Below are positions 11,801-18,491 of a stretch of DNA of 64,000 bases, one piece after another. A model generated the notes under the pieces. It was not told the origin of the DNA and made no database searches. It saw only the letters and a program-made list of their open reading frames with translations. Position 1 is the stretch's first letter. Each line of letters opens with the position of its first letter. The position numbers and the translations under genes are program-made. This stretch comes from Mycobacterium marinum (lineage in GTDB: Bacteria > Actinomycetota > Actinomycetes > Mycobacteriales > Mycobacteriaceae), in contig NZ_CP024190.1 of assembly GCF_003391395.1 (NCBI RefSeq), positions 5,456,001 to 5,520,000 on the forward strand. The letters are read 5' to 3'.

Positions 11801-12050
11801 CTGCTTGCACTCCGGTCGATGCCAGCCAACCCAGATAGCCGCTGGCGACGTTTGCCATCGCGGCAGAGGCCGGCCCCTGCCAGGAAGAACCGGTGAGCGC
11901 GGAGGTCACCGAGGAGAAAGCGGCAGCCGCCGATCCCAACTCGCCAGCCAGTCCATCCCAGGCCGCTGCCGCGGACAACAGCGGGCCCGACCCGGCACCG
12001 CTGAATATCCGAGCCGAGTTTATTTCTGGTGGCGACACCGAAAAACTCAT
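3027..12050 (-). CDS. Giant PPE-MPTR protein with triplicated repeat unit
   Basis: About 3,007 residues from ATG 12050, preceded by GAGAAGGG; an in-frame start at 12116 is less likely because the PPE domain begins at MSFSVSPPEINSARI. The PPE domain covers residues 1 to about 185 and has the WQG turn and a YEQMWAQD segment. The rest is NxGxGNxG-type major polymorphic tandem repeat, broken by non-repetitive beta-rich spacers after FFWRG-Q-IG-DYT motifs. PPE domains are exported by ESX systems, usually ESX-5, with PE and EspG partners; MPTR proteins are thought to be surface-exposed. No PE gene is adjacent. In H37Rv, as I recall, ctpE and Rv0909 are adjacent, so this gene is an insertion relative to that genome. 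Confidence 0.93.
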   Translation of the reverse strand: MSFSVSPPEINSARIFSGAGSGPLLSAAAAWDGLAGELGSAAAAFSSVTSALTGSSWQGPASAAMANVASGYLGWLASTGVQAGQAASQARIAAAAFEATVAATVHPVAVLANRTQLVSLVTSNLLGFNAPAIATVEAEYEQMWAQDVAAMFGYHTGASAAVAALTPFTQVLQSPAAAAAGAVQTAIIDFPGRTNIFNAGLGNLGVGNVGFASVGDGNVGGGNLGDGNVGFGNVGGLNFGSGNWGGFNLGSGNIGSYNFGPGNLGSYNIGFGNAGDYNVGFGNSGLGNIGFGNSGSNNLGIGLTGSGQVGFGGWNSGSGNVGLFNSGDGNVGLFNSGTGNWGVGNSGEFDTGLFNAGRYNTGVFNSGVLNTGVGNAGDYNSGSFNTGASNTGDLNAGDTNTGWANTGNLNTGFGNSGHLNTGGFNQGSQNNGFFWRGDAQGQIGFDYTITIPEIGLGLNVDVPLNIPLRGTIGTLIDGEPIISVPGFTIPALHLDGTALSGTIGPIVVDPITITGPQVDLMVGGPGESLQLALSGPGVGPVVIPVAHVPAVAGFGNTTSAPSSGFFNSGTGSSSGFGNVGGGSGWWNFASGGVGYSGVGNVGALGSGVFNLGDGVSGWVNTIPSMGSGVGNVGDGLAGLFSQGADKISVFGLGVANHGGLNVGSANVGDANLGSANVGSANVGVGNVGDGNVGVANVGDGNVGGANVGGANVGGANTGDGNWGWGNTGGGNIGWGNTGVGNFGFGNQGSGNIGIGLSGDHQVGFGGWNSGSGNVGLFNSGDGNIGFFNSGSGNFGIANSGSFNTGIANAGLTNTGWFNSGLANTGWGNAGAYNSGGFNAGAYNTGSFNPGHVNTGWFNTGDTNTGLGNSGNINTGAFVSGDMNNGFFWRGTGQGLIGADYTITIPQIPLTIGGGGILNIPITGAITGLTVQPFMVHGVGTSTTGIPLDLQVTILGADTNEIGVDVHIPKPIDKDVTVPIPSIPVLNLGVTIDNEIGAIVAPEIAINPINFNKFMIGNEDSPLTVHIGGGAGPVTIPVFHLSPTPGFGNSGGAPSSGFFNSGDGVSGFGNFGATVSGWGNVASHASGFENFGTGLSGFTNVGDVLSGLKNTNSSGLGTSGVGNVGDSLSGLFYAGPDRMSIFNAGLGNLGVGNVGFASVGDGNVGGGNLGDGNVGFGNVGGLNFGSGNWGGFNLGSGNIGSYNFGPGNLGSYNIGFGNAGDYNVGFGNSGLGNIGFGNSGSNNLGIGLTGSGQVGFGGWNSGSGNLGLFNSGAGNVGLFNSGTGNWGVGNSGEFDTGLFNAGRYNTGVFNSGVLNTGVGNAGDYNSGSFNTGASNTGDLNAGDTNTGWANTGNLNTGFGNSGHLNTGGFNQGSQNNGFFWRGDAQGQIGFDYTLTVPEIGLNIDANIPINIPVAATLGVIKVGTFTIPTLYLNGNNLTGTIGPIVVDPITITGPQVDLMVGGPGESLQLALSGPGVGPVVIPVAHVPAVAGFGNTTSAPSSGFFNSGTGSSSGFGNVGGGSGWWNFASGGVGYSGVGNVGALGSGVFNLGDGVSGWVNTIPSMGSGVGNVGDGLAGLFSQGADKISVFGLGVANHGGLNVGSANVGDANLGSANVGSANVGVGNVGDGNVGVANVGDGNVGGANVGGANVGGANTGDGNWGWGNTGGGNIGWGNTGVGNFGFGNQGSGNIGIGLSGDHQVGFGGWNSGSGNVGLFNSGDGNIGFFNSGSGNFGIANSGSFNTGIANAGLTNTGWFNSGLANTGWGNAGAYNSGGFNAGAYNTGSFNPGHVNTGWFNTGDTNTGLGNSGNINTGAFVSGDMNNGFFWRGTGQGLIGADYTITIPHIPITVGGGGILKLPLTGEISNLKVEPFGLRGEGGGGIPLIAHFTLLGDTKATTIDIPGTSLSFELPSLPVAIKVDINDELSVISTPEITINPITFNEFVIGSDETPFDVSIDGGIEPLTVTVFHLSPTPGFGNSGGAPSSGFFNSGDGVSGFGNFGATVSGWGNVASHASGFENFGTGLSGFTNMGDVLSGLKNTNSSGLGTSGVGNVGDSLSGLFYAGPDRMSIFNAGLGNLGVGNVGFASVGDGNVGGGNLGDGNVGFGNVGGLNFGSGNWGGFNLGSGNIGSYNFGPGNLGSYNIGFGNAGDYNVGFGNSGLGNIGFGNSGSNNLGIGLTGSGQVGFGGWNSGSGNVGLFNSGDGNVGLFNSGTGNWGVGNSGEFDTGLFNAGRYNTGVFNSGVLNTGVGNAGDYNSGSFNTGASNTGDLNAGDTNTGWANTGNLNTGFGNSGHLNTGGFNQGSQNNGFFWRGDAQGQIGFDYTITIPEIAVGFNVQVPLDIPLSGHLGEIRLSEFMLPPIHLNPVDGNSLTGTIGPIVVDPITITGPQVDLMVGGPGESLQLALSGPGVGPVVIPVAHVPAVAGFGNTTSAPSSGFFNSGTGSSSGFGNVGGGSGWWNFASGGVGYSGVGNVGALGSGVFNLGDGVSGWVNTIPSMGSGVGNVGDGLAGLFSQGADKISVFGLGVANHGGLNVGSANVGDANLGSANVGSANVGVGNVGDGNVGVANVGDGNVGGANVGGANVGGANTGDGNWGWGNTGGGNIGWGNTGVGNFGFGNQGSGNIGIGLSGDHQVGFGGWNSGSGNVGLFNSGDGNIGFFNSGSGNFGIANSGSFNTGIANAGLTNTGWFNSGLANTGWGNAGAYNSGGFNAGAYNTGSFNPGHVNTGWFNTGDTNTGLGNSGNINTGAFVSGDMNNGFFWRGTGQGLIGADYTITIPQIPLTIGGGGILNIPITGAITGLTVQSFTVHGVGSAATPIPVNLHLNVDGESGGATVSVHIPNTDVSFDVHVDGLPITLDLPLDSEVRPIVVPDIPISRIPIVLSLGSDSTLLNTAIGAGIGPISIPILDLPTAPGFGNATGSPSSGFFNSGPGGVSGFGNVGDTLSGVWNFGSYASGLQNYGGSLLSGITNLGGATSGLGNTSDLGLTIAGVISGIGNVGSQLSGLFLEGSVP
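5841..8624 (-). repeat. PPE-MPTR supermodule, copy 2 (middle)
   Basis: Second unit, 2,784 bases. The block at 6541-7735 is nearly identical to 3748-4942 and 9352-10546, and all three are 1,195 bases long. The spacers at about 6166-6520 and 7741-7870 differ from those of the other copies. Confidence 0.9.
8625..11456 (-). repeat. PPE-MPTR supermodule, copy 1 (N-terminal)
   Basis: First of three tandem units of about 2.8 kb inside the PPE gene, delimited by the recurring cagcattaaaaatg boundary. It contains a block ending FFWRGDAQGQIGFDYT and a block ending FFWRGTGQGLIGADYT, each followed by a unique spacer. The repeat blocks match copies 2 and 3 almost base for base. Confidence 0.9.
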
Positions 12051-12414
12051 CGCCGCAGCCCTTCTCAGGCGGCCGCCAAGCCGGAGGCCACCTGCCCATC
12101 GCAGCCCCCCCGACAACCCGACGATCCACGGGATCCACCCGGTCGTCGCCCATTGGCTGGTATCGCATCAGCATACGGCGGTTACCACGGGGACACGGGA
12201 ACTTTAACAAAAAACTGTGACCAGTGGTCATAAACCGGGTCATTCACTCGAAATGTAAACTCTTTGTACAGAATCGTCGCTTTGGCCGCCCGGACACCAT
12301 TTTGTCCACATCACCAATTTGTCGCGCGGCCGCGCGACTCGAGCTAGCGCGAGTCGAGAAGAAGAATCAGATTCGCAGCTACCAGCGAATCGAGGCCGGC
12401 GTCGCCCTAGCCAG
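12051..12414. other. Gene-free upstream region of the PPE gene
   Basis: This 364-bp stretch lies between the PPE start and the ctpE stop, both on the minus strand. It is more AT-rich than its neighbours around 12200-12320 and holds one 13-bp palindrome (listed separately). The small ORFs here show no family signal. It most likely carries the PPE promoter. Confidence 0.6.
12218..12230. promoter_or_regulatory. Perfect palindrome, candidate operator upstream of PPE gene
   Basis: tgaccagtggtca: 6-bp arms tgacca/tggtca around a single central base, about 168 bp upstream of the PPE start codon in an AT-richer segment. The size and symmetry fit a TetR- or GntR-type dimer site, but no cognate regulator can be named. 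Confidence 0.35.
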
Positions 12415-14790
12415 CTATCGCCATACCCGCGGACGCAACCCCAGGGCTCTGGCCCGCAGCCACCACATGGCCTCGATCAGCGCGGCCCCGAGCAGACCGA
12501 TCCCCAAAGCGATCGAAGTCGTGGCCAGATTGGAGGGATCCAGAAAGAACTTCCGCTGCGCCAGCGGGAGGCTAAAGATCGCCACATAGGCTAGGCCACA
12601 AGCGATTACGAGACCCAGCCGCCACCAGCGATAGGGCCGGGCCACCACCGCCAGTACCCACAACGCGGTTACCAGCAGAGTTATCAGGGCGGCGGTTGAG
12701 GCTTGCGTCTGCTCCTGCCACGTCGAATGTCGCCCAGGATAGGCGGTCAGGTAGGAGACGAAGGTCGCGACGCCGACCACCAGTCCAGATGGCAGCGCAG
12801 AGGTGAGGACCCGCCGTACGAATCCTGGATAGGCCCGCTCGTCGTTGGGCGCCAGCGACAAAATAAAGGACGGAATTCCGATCGTGAACCACGCCGCGAT
12901 CGTGACGTGTATTGGCTGAAACGGATACAGCAATGGATCTGCGCCCAATGGCTTGGCGAACAAGCATTCGATACCCACCAGCAACGCCAGCAACGCCGAA
13001 TACACGGTCTTGGTCAGAAATAGATTAGCGACGCGCTCAATATTGCCGATCACCCGCCGACCCTCGCCGACGACGTAGGGCAACGTGGCAAACCTGTTGT
13101 CAAGCAGGACTATCTGCGCCACCGCGCGCGACGCGGGACTGCCGGTTCCCATCGCCACGCCGATATCGGCATCCTTGAGGGCCAGTACGTCGTTGACCCC
13201 GTCGCCGGTCATCGCCACCGTGTGCCCATGGGACTGCAGCGCATGCACTATGGCGCGCTTCTGGTCCGGCCGCACCCGCCCAAAAGTGGTGTAGGTATCC
13301 AGGACGTCGGCCAACTCGGGCTGCTCCGATGGCAGCTGTCGTGCATCCATGGTTTGGCCCTGCAACCCGAGCTTGGCGGCGACCGCGCCGACCGATACCG
13401 CGTTGTCCCCAGAGATGACCTTCACCGAAACATTCTGAGCGGCAAAGTACTCCATCGTTTCGCGCGCATCGGGCCGTACTTTCTGCTCCAGAATCACCAA
13501 GGCGGCCGGAGTAACCTGGCCCGGTGCGCAGGGATCGTCCACCGCCACGTCTGCGACCCCCAGAAGCAGGATTCGCAGCCCCTGTGCCCCAATCCGTTCC
13601 GCCTCCCGGGCGGCCTCGGACGCCGAATCCAGCAGCACATCGGGTGCACCGATCACCCAATTTCCGTGGTCGCGAAATGATATGCCGCTCCACTTGGTTG
13701 CCGATTTGAACGGCGCCGTTGCGGTGGAGGTCCAGTCCGGTGGTGACGGAAAGGCCTGCGCAATGGCCTGCATGCTGGCGTTGGGCCGAGCATCGGCGGC
13801 AGCCAGGAAGGCCAGCACGTCGGCGACGGCCCCATGCTGGTCGGCGATGAGTTCGTCGACATCGGACACGCGCATACCGGTTTCGGTCAGCGTGCCGGTC
13901 TTGTCGGCGCACACCACGTCGACCCGGGCCAGTCCTTCGATGGCGGGCAATTCCTGTACCAGGCACTGGCGTTGCCCCAACCTGACGACGCCGACAGCGA
14001 ACGCTATCGAGGTCATCAGCACCAGGCCCTCTGGGACCATCGGCACCAACGCGCCCACCGTTCGCAGCACCGAGTCTCGCCAACCCGCGTGGGTGGTGAA
14101 CAGCTGGGTATAGATGGTCAGCACCCCGGCAGGTATCAACAGATAGGTGATGAATTGCAGAATCTTGTTGATGCCGCTGCGCAATTCGGATTTCACCAGG
14201 GTGAACTTGCTCGCCTCTGCGGCAAGCTTGGCAGCGTATGCCTCGTGCCCCACCTCGGTCGCACGGTATGCCCCGCTACCTGCAACCACGAAGCTGCCTG
14301 ACATGACTTGTTCGCCCACGTGTTTGGCGATCGAATCGGCCTCACCGGTGAGCAGGGATTCGTCGATCTCGAGGTTGTCCTGCTCGAGGACTTCGCCATC
14401 AACGACGACCTGATCGCCAGGTCCGAGTTCGATGACGTCGTCGAGCACCACCTCGCTGGGCGACATTGTGCGGGTGCCGGATTGCCGCCGAACCAACGGT
14501 TTCGCCTGGCCGAGGATTGCCAGGTTGTCCAGTGTCTGTTTTGCCCGCAGCTCCTGGATCATTCCGATGATGCTGTTGGCGATGATCAGCAGGCCGAACA
14601 TCCCGTTGATCACCGAACCGGTCGCCAGGACGATCAGCAGCAGTACGCCCAGAATCGCATTGATCCTGGTGAATACGTTGGCCCGAACGATTTGGGCCAC
14701 ACTGCGAGTCGCCCGCTCGGGAATGTCATTGCTCTTACCTTCGGCTAACCGTGCCGCCACTTCGGCATCGGTCAAGCCGATGGCCGTCAT
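12415..14790 (-). CDS. ctpE: P-type cation ATPase CtpE
   Basis: 791 residues, close to the length of M. tuberculosis CtpE (Rv0908). Visible in order: actuator motif LTGEAD (about 147-152), transport-site PEGL (about 253-256) in a transmembrane segment, phosphorylation motif DKTGTLTE with Asp296, the hinge motif TGDGVNDVLALKDADIG, and a C-terminal group of transmembrane helices. CtpE has been characterised as a calcium-uptake P-type ATPase needed for cell-surface integrity in mycobacteria. Its ATG overlaps the stop of the upstream beta-lactamase-like gene by four bases, so the two are translationally coupled. Confidence 0.95.
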   Translation of the reverse strand: MTAIGLTDAEVAARLAEGKSNDIPERATRSVAQIVRANVFTRINAILGVLLLIVLATGSVINGMFGLLIIANSIIGMIQELRAKQTLDNLAILGQAKPLVRRQSGTRTMSPSEVVLDDVIELGPGDQVVVDGEVLEQDNLEIDESLLTGEADSIAKHVGEQVMSGSFVVAGSGAYRATEVGHEAYAAKLAAEASKFTLVKSELRSGINKILQFITYLLIPAGVLTIYTQLFTTHAGWRDSVLRTVGALVPMVPEGLVLMTSIAFAVGVVRLGQRQCLVQELPAIEGLARVDVVCADKTGTLTETGMRVSDVDELIADQHGAVADVLAFLAAADARPNASMQAIAQAFPSPPDWTSTATAPFKSATKWSGISFRDHGNWVIGAPDVLLDSASEAAREAERIGAQGLRILLLGVADVAVDDPCAPGQVTPAALVILEQKVRPDARETMEYFAAQNVSVKVISGDNAVSVGAVAAKLGLQGQTMDARQLPSEQPELADVLDTYTTFGRVRPDQKRAIVHALQSHGHTVAMTGDGVNDVLALKDADIGVAMGTGSPASRAVAQIVLLDNRFATLPYVVGEGRRVIGNIERVANLFLTKTVYSALLALLVGIECLFAKPLGADPLLYPFQPIHVTIAAWFTIGIPSFILSLAPNDERAYPGFVRRVLTSALPSGLVVGVATFVSYLTAYPGRHSTWQEQTQASTAALITLLVTALWVLAVVARPYRWWRLGLVIACGLAYVAIFSLPLAQRKFFLDPSNLATTSIALGIGLLGAALIEAMWWLRARALGLRPRVWR

Positions 14791-16370
14791 CGCGTGAACG
14801 TTCCGAGCTTGTTCGAATCGAAATACTCGAGATTGAGCGTGTCACCGGCGAAGGTCGCCTTCGAGATCGAACCGGGCAAAGCGTTCTCCGTCGACAGTGC
14901 GAACGTGAAAGTGTCGCCGTCCCAATGCGTCAGGTCAAACGTCTGGTTCTTTGGCCCCATCGACAACTGCAGCTGGCCATCGCGCTCCGTCACGGTGGCG
15001 GGGCCCCAATAGTCGTTGGCGTATACCCCGATGTAGTCGCTTGGCGGCCGGGCCGGTTCAGGGTTGACCGGGGGCTGCTTGCCGACCAGAGATCCTTCCG
15101 GGGTATTGATGGGGCCCATTTGCTGTCGGTATAGGTTCGTCCAGTCTTCGCGGACTTCGCCGTATTGCACCAGATCCATGAATTGGGCGGTGAGCGCTTC
15201 GGGTATGCCGTAGGGCGCGGCATTGGTCAGCGCAACGATGGCGATGTCTTCGGAGGGTAGGACCACAAAGTTGGTAGCAGCCCCCAGCCCGAACGCCCCG
15301 GAATGGCCGTACTGGGTGCGGCCCGCGGAACTCACCGACACGGTGAACCCATGGCCGTAGAAACCGGCGCGAGCTTTCGGTGAGCGCGCCGCCGACGAGA
15401 TGACCTGCGGTGTGATGGCGGGGAGCAACGCCTCCGGTGACACGATTTGCTGGCCGTTGTACTCGCCGTTGGCCAGCACCATGGTCAGCCAGTGGGCCAT
15501 GTCATTGAGCGACGAACTCACCCCGCCCGCCGGCGTTTGAGCATCCGGGTCCCGTTGGAACCGGGCCTCCCACCGGTCCCCCACCTTGATGTGGTTGACC
15601 GCGTGATTGGGCCGGGCCAGGAAGTCGGCGAATCGGGAACTCGTAGAGGTCATCCCCAGCGGGCGATAGAGCACCTCCTCGGACAGGTCCGGCCAGGCCT
15701 TGCCGGCTGCTGCCGCGACCGCATCGGCGGCGGCGGTCACACCGAAGTTGGTGTATGCATAGCTGATTCGAAAGGGGTCCAACGGCAGGTACTTCAACCG
15801 TTCGAGCACCTGCGTTGTGTCGTAGCCCAGATCTTCGAGCGCATCCCCGGCGTGGTCGGGCAACCCGGACCGGTGCGAATACAGGTCAGCGATCGTGGCG
15901 TGGTCGGTGACGTAGGGATCGCTGAGGGCAAACTCTGGTAGCTTCGAAACGACGGGCGTGTCCCAAGAAACGACATTGGTGCTGACCTCGTGCGCGACCA
16001 CGGTCGCCCCGATGGGCTTGGACATCGAGGCCAGCTGGAAGACCGTGTCAGTGTCGACCTTGTTGTCCTGACCGTCGCCCTTGCTGACGTCCCGCACCCC
16101 GAATCCCTTGGCATACAGCGTCTTTCCACCGTGGACAATCGCCACCGCCATGCCGGGTATACCAGTGCTTTTCATCAGCTCGGCCACTAAGCCGTCAACC
16201 TTTGCGACCGCTTCGTCGATCCGGCCCGGGGGAATGTCGATACCGGAGACCTCATTGGGCGGGAGCTGCGACGGCGTCGATGGCGGGTTGGAAATTGATT
16301 GTTTGGGAGCACATCCCACCAACGCCAGGAACATCATCACCACTGCTGTCGTCGCCGCGCGTTTGGTCAT
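14787..16370 (-). CDS. Beta-lactamase/penicillin-binding-protein-like lipoprotein (Rv0907-like)
   Basis: 527 residues. A signal peptide ends in the lipobox LVGC (Cys20), so it should be a lipoprotein. The serine beta-lactamase/class C PBP fold is supported by SxxK (SMSK, Ser115-Lys118), a YxN motif (YTN, Tyr206-Asn208) and a later HSG triad equivalent. The C-terminal third resembles the DUF3471-like domain of esterase/D-aminopeptidase relatives. Likely roles are cell-wall peptide or ester hydrolysis at the outer face of the membrane; true beta-lactamase activity is not implied. It overlaps ctpE by four bases. Confidence 0.88.
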   Translation of the reverse strand: MTKRAATTAVVMMFLALVGCAPKQSISNPPSTPSQLPPNEVSGIDIPPGRIDEAVAKVDGLVAELMKSTGIPGMAVAIVHGGKTLYAKGFGVRDVSKGDGQDNKVDTDTVFQLASMSKPIGATVVAHEVSTNVVSWDTPVVSKLPEFALSDPYVTDHATIADLYSHRSGLPDHAGDALEDLGYDTTQVLERLKYLPLDPFRISYAYTNFGVTAAADAVAAAAGKAWPDLSEEVLYRPLGMTSTSSRFADFLARPNHAVNHIKVGDRWEARFQRDPDAQTPAGGVSSSLNDMAHWLTMVLANGEYNGQQIVSPEALLPAITPQVISSAARSPKARAGFYGHGFTVSVSSAGRTQYGHSGAFGLGAATNFVVLPSEDIAIVALTNAAPYGIPEALTAQFMDLVQYGEVREDWTNLYRQQMGPINTPEGSLVGKQPPVNPEPARPPSDYIGVYANDYWGPATVTERDGQLQLSMGPKNQTFDLTHWDGDTFTFALSTENALPGSISKATFAGDTLNLEYFDSNKLGTFTR

Positions 16371-16608
16371 TGCCGCACTCTAGCCGGGCATCGTCGCCCT
16401 CCCGGGTAGGCCCCATGCCACGTGCCGCCAGCACCGCTGGTGACCAGCGGGCATGCGGTCATGACAGTTCGCTGCGGCGTTCATGTCCCCGATGTCCGCC
16501 GAGGATATCCCCTTGCCGTCCCTTACTGCGGTGGGACGCAAACATCACCACCGCCAAGGTTGCGGCGCCGATACCGCTGGCATGAAGCCGATTTCGGCAT
16601 CGCCTCGA

Positions 16609-17727
16609 TCAGAGCCGCCACCAGGGGTTGAATCGCAACGGCCCGGCAGGATCGATGCGCTGACCGGGCAGTGGCACGGCCACCTGGACCTGGTCTGATT
16701 CAGCGGCTTTGAGCAGTCGCTCTACCGGTTCCGCCCACGGGTGCGGCGCCAACCGGAACGTCCCCCAGTGAATCGGCACCAACAGCCCCGAACCCGTGTC
16801 ACTGACATCCAGGTGCGCCCGGACCGCCTCCTCGGGATTCATATGGATGTCCGGCCACCCAGTGTTGTAGGCGCCGATGGGCATCAAGGTCAGGTCGAAC
16901 GGACCATGATCGGCCCCGATCTCGGCAAAACTCTTGGTGTAGCCGGTGTCCCCGCCGAAGTAGGCGCGATGCGTCGGTCCTACGAAGGCCCACGACGCCC
17001 ACAGGGTGTTGTTGCGGCTCATGAAGCGCCCGGAAAAGTGCCGTGCCGGCATGCAGATCACGCTGAGCTCGCCGACCTGGGCGCTCTGGTGCCAGTCGAG
17101 TTCGATGATGCGATCCTCGGGGACGCCCCACGACCGCAGATGTGCCCCCACCCCCAACGGCACAAAAAACGGCGCCCGCTGACTACGGACCAGCGCGATC
17201 ACGGTGTCGATGTCGAGATGGTCGTAGTGGTCATGGCTGATCACCACCGCGTCTACGGCGGGCAACCCGTCGAGCTGGACCGGCGGCGGATGCAGCCGCT
17301 GTGGGCCGACCAGATCCGAGGGCGAGCACCGGTCGCTCCACACCGGGTCGGTCAACACCCGGTAGCCGTCGATCTCGACCATCGCCGTGGAGTGGCCGAA
17401 CCAGCTCACCGCCAGCCGGCTCGCGTCGCCCTGGTACACCTGCGGAGCAGCCAGCGGGATCGGCTTGGCCGGGCGGCTCCCACCTCGATTCGCGAGTAGC
17501 TCCCAAGCAAGGAGCCGCATTTCTTCACGATTCAGAGTGAACACCGAGGCGGGGTCGAGGTTGACGAATACACCGTCGCGATAGTTCGGCGATCCATCCG
17601 AGGCGGCCTCGATCGCCGCAGGATCGGCACCCAACGCAGCTGGCGCTCCGTGCAGCGCCCGCATCAGCCATCCGCCGGCCGCTAGCGAAGCGGTGCCGGC
17701 GGCCAGTCTTAGTGCCCGGCCGACCAT
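16609..17727 (-). CDS. Metallo-beta-lactamase-fold hydrolase, NAPE-PLD/UlaG type (Rv0906-like)
   Basis: 372 residues. The N-terminus is a likely export signal or membrane anchor (MVGRALRLAAGTASLAAGGWL). The metal-binding motif HDHYDHLD is clear, with further His and Asp ligands near ARHFSGR and GGDTGYTKSF, and HWGTFRL near the end. This pattern matches the N-acyl-phosphatidylethanolamine phospholipase D-like family, so a membrane phosphodiester substrate is plausible. It sits six bases downstream of echA6 on the same strand, consistent with an echA6-Rv0906-Rv0907-ctpE transcription direction. Confidence 0.88.
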   Translation of the reverse strand: MVGRALRLAAGTASLAAGGWLMRALHGAPAALGADPAAIEAASDGSPNYRDGVFVNLDPASVFTLNREEMRLLAWELLANRGGSRPAKPIPLAAPQVYQGDASRLAVSWFGHSTAMVEIDGYRVLTDPVWSDRCSPSDLVGPQRLHPPPVQLDGLPAVDAVVISHDHYDHLDIDTVIALVRSQRAPFFVPLGVGAHLRSWGVPEDRIIELDWHQSAQVGELSVICMPARHFSGRFMSRNNTLWASWAFVGPTHRAYFGGDTGYTKSFAEIGADHGPFDLTLMPIGAYNTGWPDIHMNPEEAVRAHLDVSDTGSGLLVPIHWGTFRLAPHPWAEPVERLLKAAESDQVQVAVPLPGQRIDPAGPLRFNPWWRL

Positions 17728-17733
17728 GTTGGA

Positions 17734-18465
17734 TTACGCCCCCTGGAACTTCGGCGGCCGCTTCTCCACCCGAGCGACCTGCGCCTCGATGACGTCCTGG
17801 CTTCCCCAGGCCTTGTCGAACAGCTCCTTGTGCTCCGGCCACGGTTGCTCGATGGAACCGTCGTCATTGAGCACCCGCTTGGCATGCTGGATCGCCAACG
17901 GCGCCAGACCGGCGATCTCGGCGGCCCAGGACTGTGCATCGGCCAACGTGCCGATGCGGTTGGCCATCCCGGTGTGCAGCGCCGTCTCGGCGGTCAACTT
18001 CTCCGCGGTCAGCAGCATCGCGCGCGCCCGTCCGTGCCCTACCAGCGACGACAGTCGGCGGATGCTCCAGTTATCCAGGGCCAGGCCATATTTAGACGTA
18101 GGGAACTGGAAAAACGCTTCGGGAGCCACGACCCGCAGGTCACACTGCATGGCCAGCTGCAAACCGGCGCCGATGGCAGGCCCATTCACGGCACCGATAA
18201 CCGGCATCGGGGCTGCGTCCATCACGCGGTGCAGCTCGATGAGCCGATCGGGATAGTCAGCGGCAAACGCATCACCGGATAGATCCGCTCCCGCGCAGAA
18301 CGCGGTGCCCTGGCCAGTGAGTACGACCGCGCGAACCGACCCGTCGCCGGCTTTTTGGATGGCCTCCCGCAGCTCCTCGACCAGCTGCGAGTTCAGGGCG
18401 TTGCGACGCTCCGGGCGCTGCAACTCGATGGTCATAACGGCTTCGACCTGGGAGATACCGATCAT
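17734..18465 (-). CDS. echA6: Enoyl-CoA hydratase-like acyl-CoA binding protein EchA6
   Basis: 243 residues, the length of M. tuberculosis EchA6 (Rv0905). It has a crotonase fold with the oxyanion-hole motif FCAGADLS and GPAIGAGLQLAMQCDL. The region that carries the catalytic glutamates in active hydratases reads YGLALDNWSIRRL, without those glutamates. This agrees with reports that EchA6 binds long acyl-CoAs without hydrating them and feeds mycolic-acid synthesis with MmpL3. The ATG lies six bases after a TANNNT hexamer, so the transcript is probably leaderless. It is divergent from accD3. Confidence 0.93.
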   Translation of the reverse strand: MIGISQVEAVMTIELQRPERRNALNSQLVEELREAIQKAGDGSVRAVVLTGQGTAFCAGADLSGDAFAADYPDRLIELHRVMDAAPMPVIGAVNGPAIGAGLQLAMQCDLRVVAPEAFFQFPTSKYGLALDNWSIRRLSSLVGHGRARAMLLTAEKLTAETALHTGMANRIGTLADAQSWAAEIAGLAPLAIQHAKRVLNDDGSIEQPWPEHKELFDKAWGSQDVIEAQVARVEKRPPKFQGA

Positions 18466-18471
18466 GGGGCA

Positions 18472-18485
18472 AGCCTATATAGCCT
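18472..18485. promoter_or_regulatory. Two face-to-face -10 elements for leaderless echA6 and accD3
   Basis: The whole echA6-accD3 spacer is 26 bp. On the plus strand TAGCCT (18480-18485) ends exactly six bases before the accD3 GTG at 18492. On the minus strand TAGGCT (18477-18472) ends exactly six bases before the echA6 ATG at 18465. Both fit the mycobacterial TANNNT -10 rule with transcription starting on the start codon. No Shine-Dalgarno is present on either side. Confidence 0.65.
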
Positions 18486-18491
18486 CATCGA

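Noticed and set aside
12050..12116. 22-residue N-terminal extension of the PPE protein
   Set aside because: Arg/Gly-rich leader absent from PPE proteins; ATG 12050 has a good ribosome site and starts the canonical PPE domain.
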